A DNA stretch of 64,000 bases, from NCBI GenBank assembly GCA_964453435.1, contig CAYVQZ010000014.1, forward strand, positions 1 through 64,000, read 5' to 3'. A program made the translations under genes and the position numbers. Positions 41,490 to 50,418 of this stretch are shown piece by piece; positions within the stretch are counted from its first letter, which is position 1; each line of letters opens with the position of its first letter. The notes under the pieces are model-generated. The model searched no databases. It was not told the origin of the DNA and saw only the letters and a list, made by a program, of their open reading frames with translations. Source of the stretch: CAYVQZ01 sp964453435. GTDB taxonomy: Bacteria; Abyssobacteria; SURF-5.

Positions 41490-42617
41490 TCATGTTCGGC
41501 CTCGAGTTGCGATTACCCGTTCCGCCACGGCTTCCACTCTGTCGGTTGCCTTCTCCCAGTCAAATTCGTTCGCCCACGCGATGCTTTTCTTTCCCAACCG
41601 CTCTCTCAATTCCTTGTCTCGAAGCAGTCGTATCATCGAGTTCGCAAGTGTACGGATGTCCGAATGAGGGTAGAGGAATCCTGTTTCTCCGTGTATGACT
41701 GATTCTCTCAGGCCAGGCACCTCAGCCGCTATCACCGGCGTTCCACAGGCGTTGGCTTCTATGACGGTAAGTCCCCACCCTTCTTTCGCCGAGGGGTTCA
41801 CCACGATTTGCGCTCTTCGATAGAGCTCGACTTTCTGGTCGGTGGTCACGAAACCCGTGAATTCAACAGAATCATCCAACTTCAACCGCCGGCTCAGTTC
41901 GCGCAACGCCGCTGAATAGTCTCCCCTGCCGGTCACGACCAGCTTCACATTTGGTACTTCTTTCTTCACAATCTCCATGGCGCGAAGGAGCAAATGCACG
42001 CCTTTATATTTTTTCAACCGGGTAACGCATACCACCAGGGGCGATTCTGAACGCATTGAGTGGTCGGGCGTATAACGCTCATGGTCAACCCCATTGTGTA
42101 TTATTTCGATATCCTTCGACCTCAGCCCCATACGAACGAGTTCCGCTTTCGTGCTTTCACTGACGGCAATGAATGGAACGCCCCGATAGAAAAGGGGAAT
42201 TATTCTCTCCATACAATGCACATAGAGCGCCGCCGGCAGAAGCGTATCTCCATAGATCGACTTTCCGTGAAGATGATGCACCATCACGAAGAGCGGTCGG
42301 CGAATATACAGGGGAGTATAAAAAGGAATTTTGTTCAAGTCGTCCACCACGATATCAATCGGAGCGCTTTTGAACTCCTGCCTGTACACGACCGGAACCG
42401 TATAGTTGAAGGTGTATCGGTTTCCTTTCCTGATAACCCGAATCTCGTCGACCCATTCCTCCTCGGAAAAGGTCTGATCGTAGCGACTGCTTAACAGGGT
42501 GACTTGGTGTCCGCGCTTTACCAGTCTCTTAAAAACTTCCTGGAGGTTTACTTCCGCTCCACCGGCTTCCGGGTTCTTGATATCTCTCCAGTTTATCACC
42601 AAAAACTTGTAGCCCAT
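41490..42617 (-). CDS. Glycosyltransferase, family 4
   Basis: A 375-residue GT-B enzyme. The N-terminal Rossmann domain has GGAEVNLQEVFKRLVKRGHQVTLLSSRY, and the C-terminal donor domain has VVCVTRLKKYKGVHLLLRAM and the GT4 signature KEGWGLTVIEANACGTPVIAAEVPGLRESVIHGETGFLY with the E-x7-E pair. It transfers a sugar from an NDP-donor with retention, in the cytoplasm or on the inner face of the membrane. It lies 40 bases upstream of the synthase-like gene in the cluster. Confidence 0.92.
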   Translation of the reverse strand: MGYKFLVINWRDIKNPEAGGAEVNLQEVFKRLVKRGHQVTLLSSRYDQTFSEEEWVDEIRVIRKGNRYTFNYTVPVVYRQEFKSAPIDIVVDDLNKIPFYTPLYIRRPLFVMVHHLHGKSIYGDTLLPAALYVHCMERIIPLFYRGVPFIAVSESTKAELVRMGLRSKDIEIIHNGVDHERYTPDHSMRSESPLVVCVTRLKKYKGVHLLLRAMEIVKKEVPNVKLVVTGRGDYSAALRELSRRLKLDDSVEFTGFVTTDQKVELYRRAQIVVNPSAKEGWGLTVIEANACGTPVIAAEVPGLRESVIHGETGFLYPHSDIRTLANSMIRLLRDKELRERLGKKSIAWANEFDWEKATDRVEAVAERVIATRGRT

Positions 42618-42654
42618 AACTCCTTTGCCTGCATTGCCATATAGAGGATAATCA

Positions 42655-43242
42655 TTATATCACATCAATTGTGACCGGCCCAACATCGAGACGCTCCTTG
42701 TCGACTCGTAAAATAAAGCACACCTCGTTGGCGGGAAGCCAATGGCAGAAAAAAGCGTCGTAAACCGCGGGAAACAAATTAATGATGTACCCAATCCACT
42801 TGATCACTTTGAAATCCGAGAATACAAACCATCGCTTCTCCATGATAAAAGGGAATCCGCTGCCGTAATTGGTCGCATGCTCGAGTTTCCATTTCTCGTA
42901 GAATTTCGGTTTCCCCACAATTTTCGTGTATCCGTCGAATGTTCGCCACCCAAAAGGTATCTTGTGGTCCGGGTCGCCAAACCACTTGGTTGACGGAAAA
43001 TAGCTTGCATAGACATGAACTTTGCCGCCGTCTTTTGTTACCCGGATAATCTCCATGACCGTCTGGTGAAAACTCTTCAAATGAGCGAGGACGTGGTCGC
43101 ATACGACCTCATCGAAAGCGTCTTCTTTAAAAGGGAGTCTTTGATTGAGGTCGGCAATCAGGTCGACCGCTTCGTACGGCACGATGTCGACGTTAACGAA
43201 GCCGTCGCGCTTCTTATTTCCGCAACCCAGGTTCAGCTTCAT
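42655..43242 (-). CDS. SAM-dependent methyltransferase, class I
   Basis: A 195-residue protein. KLNLGCGNKKRDGFVNVDI at the start gives motif I and the acidic residue after strand 2. LPFKEDAFDEVVCDHVLAHL matches motif III/IV of class I methyltransferases. It probably methylates a sugar or lipid precursor of the surrounding glycan; the C-terminal half (WFGDPDHKIPFGWRTFD...) resembles that of sugar methyltransferases in such clusters. The start at 43242 follows CAAGGAATATTT. Substrate unknown. Confidence 0.87.
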   Translation of the reverse strand: MKLNLGCGNKKRDGFVNVDIVPYEAVDLIADLNQRLPFKEDAFDEVVCDHVLAHLKSFHQTVMEIIRVTKDGGKVHVYASYFPSTKWFGDPDHKIPFGWRTFDGYTKIVGKPKFYEKWKLEHATNYGSGFPFIMEKRWFVFSDFKVIKWIGYIINLFPAVYDAFFCHWLPANEVCFILRVDKERLDVGPVTIDVI

Positions 43243-43369
43243 AAATATTCCTTGTATGCGTCGCTTCTTTTCGAAACATGATAACAACCAGACAATGCAA
43301 ATGGTTCATGGCAATTATAATACAAAATGAACCGCGCAGTCTTTGAGGGGCGGTGAATCTGTGACTTCG

Positions 43370-44572
43370 TCAGGCTCCGTCAGCCGTTTCCCAATGGCGG
43401 AATGTCTGCTCAAAGGCGCGGTCGTAGACAGTCTCCCAATCAAATTCCCTGCCCAGGCTTGAGGCATTCGCCCTCAATTGCCGCATTCTCTCGGGCGAGG
43501 TCAGAACCCACGCCAGAGCTTCCACCACGTTGCCCACGGAAGGCTCGATTGCGACGCCCGCCTTCCGTTCCTCAATGAGAGCAGCAACACGGGGAACCTT
43601 TGAAATCACGACGGGCAGGCCGGCAGCGAGGTATATCTTGACTTTGCCGGGGTCTGCATACCACTTAAAGGTCTGACCGGTTCTCACGTAGGGCGCCACT
43701 CCGACAGCGCATTCGGAGACAAGCCTGGCAACTTCCGAATCGTCTTCAATATAACCCAAAAACTCGACGGCGTCGGCGACATCTTTTTCGGTTGCGAGCC
43801 GTTTCAACGAAGCCGCTTCTCGCCCCTCCCCTATAACTCGCAGCCTTATCCCCGGAATCAGGGCTCTGAGACGCGGCATCGCCTCGATGACCAGGTTGAG
43901 GCCCTGTTCCGGCGTCAGACTTCCGAGGAACACCATGAGTTTTACATCGACGTCCTCCAGCGGCAGCCTTCGGATTTCGGAGTACCTGCTGCCAAGCGGA
44001 ACTTCGAGCTGTTTGGAGCAACGGTTCGGATGCACGCCTGCTTCGACTCGGGCCTCCTCCATAGCGGCCGATACGTTCCACACAATGTCCGAACCGTAGC
44101 AGCAATGTTTATCGAGGATTCGATAGAGGAACCGTCCCAGGCGGCTGCGAAATCGCTGTGGGGCGTAATCAATCACATAGAATATTACTTGGCCAGCGAT
44201 ACCCAGTCGCCTCAGAATGAGGCCGGAGAAAGCATTCAGGTTGTCTACTCCAACATATATCTGAAATTTGCGCTTACTTCTGCCGAGATACCAGAGTGTT
44301 GACAGCACGTCCTTTGCCCAATAGACCGGCGCCGGTCCGCGAATCAGGGGGGCCATGACCTTGCCGCTCAATCGACCGTGTTCAAAGAACGAAATGGAGG
44401 TGTTAAGCGACACGCCGGTCGCATCAGGGAAAGGATGACTTACGTAAACGACGCTTCTGGCGCGAGGCAAAAGATAGCGCAGCAATTCCTGTTCGGCGCC
44501 GCCGGTCGGCGTGTAGGTGTGCTTGACAATCGCCACATTGCATTCAGAAAGAGTAGTTCTCGGGTCCATCAT
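43370..44572 (-). CDS. Glycosyltransferase, family 4-like
   Basis: A 400-residue GT-B protein. The N-terminal part contains TPTGGAEQELLRYLLPRARSVVYVSHPF, the acceptor-side glycine loop; the C-terminal part has FLGSLTPEQGLNLVIEAM, RVIGEGREAASLKRLA and PYVRTGQTFKWYADPGKVKIYLAAGLPVVISKVP. The canonical EGFG-type acidic pair is replaced by a TFKWYADPGK segment, so it is a divergent member. The start at 44572 (ATGATGA) overlaps the stop of the upstream radical SAM gene. The earlier ATG at 44644 lies inside that gene and is not preferred. Confidence 0.85.
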   Translation of the reverse strand: MMDPRTTLSECNVAIVKHTYTPTGGAEQELLRYLLPRARSVVYVSHPFPDATGVSLNTSISFFEHGRLSGKVMAPLIRGPAPVYWAKDVLSTLWYLGRSKRKFQIYVGVDNLNAFSGLILRRLGIAGQVIFYVIDYAPQRFRSRLGRFLYRILDKHCCYGSDIVWNVSAAMEEARVEAGVHPNRCSKQLEVPLGSRYSEIRRLPLEDVDVKLMVFLGSLTPEQGLNLVIEAMPRLRALIPGIRLRVIGEGREAASLKRLATEKDVADAVEFLGYIEDDSEVARLVSECAVGVAPYVRTGQTFKWYADPGKVKIYLAAGLPVVISKVPRVAALIEERKAGVAIEPSVGNVVEALAWVLTSPERMRQLRANASSLGREFDWETVYDRAFEQTFRHWETADGA

Positions 44573-45969
44573 TTCCCTGATGACCGCTCCCAAACGCTGA
44601 AAAACGATTTCAGCCCCAAGAGGTTGGCCTTCACATCGTGCCACCCCCGAATCCGGCTGATTCTCCGCAACATATATCGGGGTCGAAGATAGAATTTCCG
44701 GAGCGCCATCGCGTGGTATTTCTTCACGAGTTCAGGCGGAAGCGAGTCATCGGAATATGTGGGCCGAGCATAGTCGAAACGGGATACATCATCCTCGATA
44801 ATCTTTCCCGAGTGCTCGGCGCGCGCCGCCAACTCGGTGCCGGGGAGAGGCATATAAATCGAAAACTCGGCGATGTCAGAGTCGACCTCGAGCGCCAGGT
44901 CAATCGTTTTTCTCATGCTTTCTTCGGTTTCTCCCGGAAACCCCAGCATATAGTTCGCGACTGTAGCGATACCGATTTCCCGCGTTAATCGCATATTCTC
45001 TCTTATGCGAGAAAGCGTCAGCCCTTTGTGCAGGACCTTGTTCAGCATCTCGGCGTCGCCCGACTCGATTCCGTACGAAATGAGAACACAACCCGTATCC
45101 CGCATCAGTTGCAGGATTTCACGATTCACCCTGTCAAGTCGTGTGCCGCATATCCATTTCAGTCTCATTCCCGCAAGCGTCTCTCCGATTTCAGCGAGCC
45201 AGCCCTCATTGAAGGTGAATGTGTCATCATAGAAGTAGACGCCCCGAATTCCGTAGGTTGAAACAAGATTTTCCAGCTCCCGGCGGATATTCGGGACCGA
45301 GCGCAGCCTGACGGCGCGTCCGTGAACCAATCCCGAGCCACAAAAAGCGCAGCGGTAGGGGCATCCGCGCGATGCGATGACCGGCAAGGACGGCTGAGGG
45401 AGCGACCATTTGATGCGGTCATGCCCGGAGGCCTTGAAATATCGTTTAACGTCGACGAGATGCCGTGCCGGAAGCGGCAGTTCATCCAGATACTGAATGG
45501 GAGATTGCGGGGGGGCTCGGAGCACCTTGCCGGAGATTTCCACCAATACCCCCGGTGTCTTTGAGGCCGACTCCGCGTCGGGGAACAAACGCGCCAGCTG
45601 CGGCATCGCCTGTTCGCCTTCACCGACGACGATGATGTCGGCGCGGCTATTTTTCAGGGTATATTCGGGAGCAACGGAAGGATGAACACCACCGAAAATC
45701 ACCCAACTGTCCGGCAAAATACTCTTCACGCGCTCGGCGACGGATCGGGCATGGGGATAAAGCGGTGTTGTGCACGTAATACCGACCACTTCCGGCTTCC
45801 AGCGGTTCAGGGTGTCGACCAGGTCAACTTGTTGCCTGTCGAATCCCAAATCGAGAACTCTGGTCTCGGTTCCGGCTTTCTCGAGAGCCGCGGCAACATA
45901 TAGCAGACCAAGCGGAGGGTTGGCCGGTATTTGCGGGTCCGGATTGATGAGAAGAACTTTTGTTTTCAT
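44569..45969 (-). CDS. Cobalamin-binding-type radical SAM protein
   Basis: A 466-residue protein. The N-terminal B12-binding domain (VLLINPDPQIPANPPLGLLYVAAALEKAG, ...VVGITCTTPLYPHARSVAERVK, VIFGGVHPSVAPEYTL) and the HxxG-less form typical of radical-SAM/B12 fusions come first. The Fe-S cysteines are in RGCPYRCAFCGSGLVHG (about 197-213), followed by a full barrel and ...VANYMLGFPGETEESMRKTIDLALEVD.... The C-terminal ~80 residues are helical. It is likely a methyltransferase or rearrangement enzyme on a lipid/glycan, by analogy with the hopanoid and lipid methylases. The start at 45969 follows AGGGCCGAA (weak). Confidence 0.88.
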   Translation of the reverse strand: MKTKVLLINPDPQIPANPPLGLLYVAAALEKAGTETRVLDLGFDRQQVDLVDTLNRWKPEVVGITCTTPLYPHARSVAERVKSILPDSWVIFGGVHPSVAPEYTLKNSRADIIVVGEGEQAMPQLARLFPDAESASKTPGVLVEISGKVLRAPPQSPIQYLDELPLPARHLVDVKRYFKASGHDRIKWSLPQPSLPVIASRGCPYRCAFCGSGLVHGRAVRLRSVPNIRRELENLVSTYGIRGVYFYDDTFTFNEGWLAEIGETLAGMRLKWICGTRLDRVNREILQLMRDTGCVLISYGIESGDAEMLNKVLHKGLTLSRIRENMRLTREIGIATVANYMLGFPGETEESMRKTIDLALEVDSDIAEFSIYMPLPGTELAARAEHSGKIIEDDVSRFDYARPTYSDDSLPPELVKKYHAMALRKFYLRPRYMLRRISRIRGWHDVKANLLGLKSFFSVWERSSGK

Positions 45970-46060
45970 TTCGGCCCTGTTTCGCGTTCGCGCATCCATC
46001 ACCAGCCGACTTCGGAAGCATCGTTCAAATAATTGAACCAAGAGAACCGGGTATGAGTCC

Positions 46061-47071
46061 TCACTGGCTCCAGTTCGTCCTGTCGAACTCACCTGTGCGA
46101 AACCAGGAACGAACCGTTGCGGTTCCGTAGGTCACGAGGGTGAGCCAGCAGGCTACCGGATGAATGAACCAGGCCAAGTCGTCTTTTCGGGCATATCCAA
46201 GGAACGACTGCACCAGCAGCGGAAAAACGAGAAAGCAGCTCCCGACGAATTTGATGTATCCCCACAGGTATCGTTGGTGAGGATAGCTTCTCAGCCCGAG
46301 GCGCCTATAATGGAGGTAATCATTTATTCTCCGGGCTTGCTTTCGGGCAAAAGTGCGCAAGTCGGGACAATACAGGTGCACTATTCCTTTTTTCACGAAT
46401 CCGACCTTGGTGTGTCCCAGACAGACCAACTGGTAAATAACGTCGACATCAAAATAGTAGGGCCGGTAATCCGCCTGTGCGACAACTGTCTTGCGAATAA
46501 GGAACCCGTTGGCTCCCATCGTGGGAATGGAATCTTTTGAAAGAAAAACTTCGTAATACTGTCCCTTGTCCGTCATCTTGAGCGGAAGGCCGGTGACCTT
46601 TCCGGTAAGCGTGCTCAGTCGGTCGTAATTGCCCAGGAACAAATGAATGGGGTCGTTCATACCCAACAACGCGCAATAGCGGTCAATCGTCGAATCCTGC
46701 AATCGATACGTGAGCGCGTAACTTTCGGCGCACATGATATCAGGGTCTTCGAACGGGCGCACCATTGTGCTGAGCCAGTCGCTGCCGTCAATGATGTTGT
46801 CACTGTCGATAAAGGCAATCAAGTCACCGGCGGCCTCTTCTATTGCGACCGCCTTGCCCGCTTCCCCCGTTTTCAAGGGATTTTGCAGTATCTTTGTTAC
46901 ATTCATTTGCGAGGCGATTTCAAGGGTGGCATCAGTGGAGCCGGCATCGACCATGACGATTTCAATCTTCTCGGCGGGGTAATCCTGCGCCCTTATATTT
47001 TGCAGACACTCACCCAGCGACCGGGAGGAGTTGTAGGTTGGAATTATTATGCTGACTGAGGGAGCCGCCAA
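46061..47071 (-). CDS. Glycosyltransferase, family 2
   Basis: A 336-residue GT2 protein: VSIIIPTYNSSRSLGECLQNIRAQDYPAEKIEIVMVDAGSTDATLEIA (quoted in parts), LIAFIDSDNIIDGSDWLSTMV (DxD) and a C-terminal hydrophobic pair (about 265-310). It probably adds one sugar to a lipid-linked intermediate. The next gene starts 12 bases away on the same strand. No unusual features apart from the absence of the ED-x-LG acceptor pattern. Confidence 0.9.
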   Translation of the reverse strand: MAAPSVSIIIPTYNSSRSLGECLQNIRAQDYPAEKIEIVMVDAGSTDATLEIASQMNVTKILQNPLKTGEAGKAVAIEEAAGDLIAFIDSDNIIDGSDWLSTMVRPFEDPDIMCAESYALTYRLQDSTIDRYCALLGMNDPIHLFLGNYDRLSTLTGKVTGLPLKMTDKGQYYEVFLSKDSIPTMGANGFLIRKTVVAQADYRPYYFDVDVIYQLVCLGHTKVGFVKKGIVHLYCPDLRTFARKQARRINDYLHYRRLGLRSYPHQRYLWGYIKFVGSCFLVFPLLVQSFLGYARKDDLAWFIHPVACWLTLVTYGTATVRSWFRTGEFDRTNWSQ

Positions 47072-47083
47072 GCAACCACCCCC

Positions 47084-48139
47084 TCATTTATCCAAATGTG
47101 TCAGGGTAAGTCCCCTGATAAAGGCCACGCCATACACGAGGTGCGACGCCATAATGCCGACTGCTCCGAGCAGGGCGACCTTCAGGCGGCTGGCGGGCAT
47201 AGTGGAAACAAGGGCGACACCGAAGTAGCATCCGAGGCTGATTAACAGGATAGCGGCGATAAGAGTCGAAAAGAAAGAGAGGATGATCCCGAAAAACAAT
47301 ATCATGACAACAATGCTCGGCAGAAAATAGAAAAGACGTCGCGAGGTTTCCGGATACATTTTCGCAAAATAGCCGCGGTGCAGTCCGACATTGGCTATTT
47401 GTTTGAGGTGATCGAAGAAGAGCCGTCTCCGATGGTGGAAAACCACGACCTCGGGGCGGTACAGAATCTTTTTCCCCGTCTTCACGATCTCGAGGCAAAG
47501 CTTCGTGTCTTCGCCCCCGTAAAACGGTGTCGAAAATCCCCCTACTTCCTTGAGAACATCTTTTCGCACCAGCAGGTTGAATGCGGGAAAATCGTCCACT
47601 TCCCTGGGCTTTCTCTGAACGAACCGAAAAAGCGCCTGGCCACTGCCGAGAGGCGAGGCAAAGACCGCCCCGCTCGCCTGGGCCAACAGGTCGTCCTCGG
47701 GCGGCGTGACGCCGGGACCGCCTACGGCGGCCACCTCGGGGTTGTCGAAAGCTCTCACCGCGCTTCGCAGCCAATCGGGCCGAGGGTAGGCGTCGTCATC
47801 GATAAACGCGCATATTTCTCCCGTCGCCTTTTCGATTGCGAGGTCCCGCTTCTCGCCGGGACCGCTCAGTTGCCTGCCCGTCGACACAATTTTGACCAGT
47901 CCGGGCGCCTCCATGCGTTTGAGTTCTCGGAAATACGGATTCGTGAGTTCGTTCAGGACCGGCTCGTCCGCAACAATCAATATCTCAAAATCCGGATATT
48001 CGAGGCTGCGAAAATGGGAAAAGTCTCGAAGAAAACGCGCGCTACACGTATGCAAGGGGATTATGACGGACATTTTCGGCGTTGCTTGCCGGGATTTTTC
48101 CGACATAACGGAAGTCCGGGTTTTGGCGTTATTTGTCAT
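47084..48139 (-). CDS. Glycosyltransferase, family 2, with C-terminal membrane segments
   Basis: A 351-residue GT2 enzyme. Catalytic domain: MSVIIPLHTCSARFLRDFSHFRSLEYPDFEILIVADEP, then ICAFIDDDAYPRPDWLRSAVRAFDNPEVAAVGGPGVTP (metal Asp triad) and FSTPFYGGEDTKLCLEIVKTG (acceptor ED). Three hydrophobic segments fill the last ~80 residues. It acts at the inner membrane. The gene overlaps the upstream glycosyltransferase by 11 bases, in the same direction. Confidence 0.9.
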   Translation of the reverse strand: MTNNAKTRTSVMSEKSRQATPKMSVIIPLHTCSARFLRDFSHFRSLEYPDFEILIVADEPVLNELTNPYFRELKRMEAPGLVKIVSTGRQLSGPGEKRDLAIEKATGEICAFIDDDAYPRPDWLRSAVRAFDNPEVAAVGGPGVTPPEDDLLAQASGAVFASPLGSGQALFRFVQRKPREVDDFPAFNLLVRKDVLKEVGGFSTPFYGGEDTKLCLEIVKTGKKILYRPEVVVFHHRRRLFFDHLKQIANVGLHRGYFAKMYPETSRRLFYFLPSIVVMILFFGIILSFFSTLIAAILLISLGCYFGVALVSTMPASRLKVALLGAVGIMASHLVYGVAFIRGLTLTHLDK

Positions 48140-48902
48140 AATGTCTCAATATATAGAGCCTGTAGAAAACGGCCATTGTATCCCACCACGTTGTATAGAT
48201 ATCGGTGAAGCGGACCCACCGTTTGATTTTCCTTCCGATATTCGGTCTGTAGTCGACAACGACCGGCGCTTCGGCGATTCTGAACCCGTACTTGTGCGCG
48301 AGAACCAGCAATTCGAGGTCAAAGGCGAATTTTTTGACCAGCATTTTGGGGAAAACCTTCTCCAGAACGTCTCGCCTGAACAACTTCAGTCCGGTCTGCG
48401 TGTCATGGAGCGGCAATCGAAACATAAGCTTCACAAGGAAAAAATAGACGACGCTCACAACCTTGCGGTGAAAAGGATAAAACAGTTTGGAATCAGGATG
48501 CCGTTTCGAGCCAATAACGACATCAGCATTTTCTTTCCTCATGAAATCGAAGAAAACCTGCAATTGGCTGGGGTGGAGGTCCAAATCGGCATCGATGAAG
48601 ACAACCGGGTCACCCGTGCTCGCCTTGAATCCCTCGCGAAGCGCTCCTCCCTTGCCCAAGTTCGCATGCGTTCTTACAATTCGGACGCGGGGATCATGTG
48701 CCGCAAATCTGGCGGCTTCGTCGTACGTGTTATCCGAGCTGCCATCGTCTATGACCACAATTTCATAGTCGCAGCCGCCTTTCTGCAAGAACCTGATTGT
48801 CTCTCCGATATTGTCGTAGATACCGGCACCTTCATCGTGCGCCGGCATTAACACGGAGAGCTTGCCTGCTAATTTTTTCATCCTTCGGATGCCGCCAGGC
48901 AC
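48129..48902 (-). CDS. Glycosyltransferase, family 2 (dolichyl-phosphate glucosyltransferase-like)
   Basis: A 257-residue GT2 protein with LSVLMPAHDEGAGIYDNIGETIRFL, VVIDDGSSDNTYDEAARF, VVFIDADLDLHPSQLQVF (DxD) and MLFRLPLHDTQTGLKLFRRDVLEKVFP, the block shared by polyprenyl-phosphate glucosyl/mannosyltransferases. No membrane segment. It probably makes a polyprenyl-phosphate sugar for flipping and for use by GT-C enzymes. Start ATG at 48902; alternative ATG at 48884 (MKKLAGKLS). Confidence 0.88.
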   Translation of the reverse strand: MPGGIRRMKKLAGKLSVLMPAHDEGAGIYDNIGETIRFLQKGGCDYEIVVIDDGSSDNTYDEAARFAAHDPRVRIVRTHANLGKGGALREGFKASTGDPVVFIDADLDLHPSQLQVFFDFMRKENADVVIGSKRHPDSKLFYPFHRKVVSVVYFFLVKLMFRLPLHDTQTGLKLFRRDVLEKVFPKMLVKKFAFDLELLVLAHKYGFRIAEAPVVVDYRPNIGRKIKRWVRFTDIYTTWWDTMAVFYRLYILRHYDK

Positions 48903-48991
48903 GCCCGCGAATTGACTCTTCCTGCTTGCCGTTGCATAATTCTATCACAGGCGGAACCGGAAATCAAGCTAAGCGATTCACCCGCCACCAC

Positions 48992-50311
48992 TTATGATGC
49001 ATGAGCCGTTTCCGTGTCGGGCCTGCGGTTTCCAGCCATAAACGTGTAGGCGAGAAGCGAGAGGAAAAGTGTGAAGCCGCCGACGGCAAGAGTAAGGAGG
49101 ACCGTCATGGCGGTGTCGTGAAAAAACCAGATTGCCGAGAACGTGAGAATAGTAATTATGATGAGGATATAGACGAACGAGTGGCGTTCATCGGCGAGAT
49201 TGTAATTCGCCAAGATCATGGTGGCGGCGATGGGAGTAATTGCGATCCCGAACACACGGATGAGCGCCACAAGTTCGGGCGCATCGGTTTTCGCAAGGAA
49301 CACGGCCAGGTATTGTGCCAGCACAATACATGCAATAATGCCGACCAGCGAAAGAGCGAGCTCGATCGCGAGCCCCCGCATCAAAACGGGAAGCGGGTTT
49401 TCTCCAACGGCTTTCTTTCTTGCCACCTTCGGGAAAAGCGCAAGCACGATTCCGAGCGGAAGAAAAAGGAAAGCCTTGCCCACAATAGACGCTGTTGCGT
49501 AATAGCCGGCTATTTTCAGGCCGTCTTCGGCGTGACCATAGAAGTGACGAACCAGCGCGACATCCAAATTGCAGAAGAAACTCAGGAAAAACAGCGCCAT
49601 AACAACCGGTCCGGCAAATCTGTAGAGCTCCCTCATGTCAACGGGAGCGTCCTCGAACGTGGTAATGATGAAATCCCTGATTGGCCAGAAGCCCACGGAG
49701 AACGCGAGGAAAAAGGAGAGAACCACTCCGAGGAGCACCCCCCCCACGCCCCATCCAATGATTGCGAAAAGTATCCCCAGCGCACATTTGCCGAAGAACC
49801 CCACAAAATAGGACGACCCGAGAAAACCGAACTGTTCCCGTCCTTGCAACACTGCCCAGAATACGGGCATGAGAAACGTGACAAAGACGAGCAGGCCCGA
49901 GACAATAATAGGGGTGCTCTTTTGAATATTGAGAAAATTTCCAATCAGCGGCGCGCCGAAAATAATTGAAGCCATAAGTATGAACGCCGCGACGCCCACG
50001 CGCTTCAGGCATTCGAAGAACAAACGCTTGACCTTCGCGTCTTCTCCCCGGGCCGTGTACTGAGCGACGAATTTCGTGATAGTTGTTTGAACCGTCACGA
50101 TGGGAATTGAGACGATGTAAAGCAGTGAGAGGAGAGAATTCAGGGCGCTGTAGCCCTCGGGGCCGAGGTTTCGGCTCATGTAGATATGGAAGTAGAAATT
50201 GAAGATGTTGCCGAGCCCCATTATGACGACGAGAAAGCCTTCATCGAACACCTCTTTCCTCAGTCTCTTCAATGTTTCAGCGGGTTTCTTGACAATCTCA
50301 GACTTGCCCAT
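48992..50311 (-). CDS. Polysaccharide flippase (MATE/Wzx-like)
   Basis: A 439-residue membrane protein with about twelve hydrophobic segments and short loops: NIFNFYFHIYMSRNLGPEGYSALNSLLSLL near 30-60, ...TITKFVAQYTARGEDAKVKRLF..., and a large set of similar helices. The layout and the N-terminal GPxGYS motif are those of MVF/MATE-type oligosaccharide flippases (Wzx, O-antigen translocases). It would move a lipid-linked glycan across the inner membrane for the transferases in this cluster. It is the first gene of the block; about 90 bases separate it from the next gene downstream. Confidence 0.88.
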   Translation of the reverse strand: MGKSEIVKKPAETLKRLRKEVFDEGFLVVIMGLGNIFNFYFHIYMSRNLGPEGYSALNSLLSLLYIVSIPIVTVQTTITKFVAQYTARGEDAKVKRLFFECLKRVGVAAFILMASIIFGAPLIGNFLNIQKSTPIIVSGLLVFVTFLMPVFWAVLQGREQFGFLGSSYFVGFFGKCALGILFAIIGWGVGGVLLGVVLSFFLAFSVGFWPIRDFIITTFEDAPVDMRELYRFAGPVVMALFFLSFFCNLDVALVRHFYGHAEDGLKIAGYYATASIVGKAFLFLPLGIVLALFPKVARKKAVGENPLPVLMRGLAIELALSLVGIIACIVLAQYLAVFLAKTDAPELVALIRVFGIAITPIAATMILANYNLADERHSFVYILIIITILTFSAIWFFHDTAMTVLLTLAVGGFTLFLSLLAYTFMAGNRRPDTETAHAS

Positions 50312-50418
50312 TCCGATATGCGCCTTCTCACTTACCCTTACCGCGAGGATTTGTCAGCAATTCTAGCTTTATGGAAAGATTTTTTTCAAGTATCGGAAAA
50401 ACATGGAGTGGCTCCGCG

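Noticed and set aside
49001..49969. 322-codon plus-strand open frame opposite the flippase gene
   Set aside because: Highly charged, His/Arg/Glu-rich translation of a membrane-protein gene's complement; a shadow frame.
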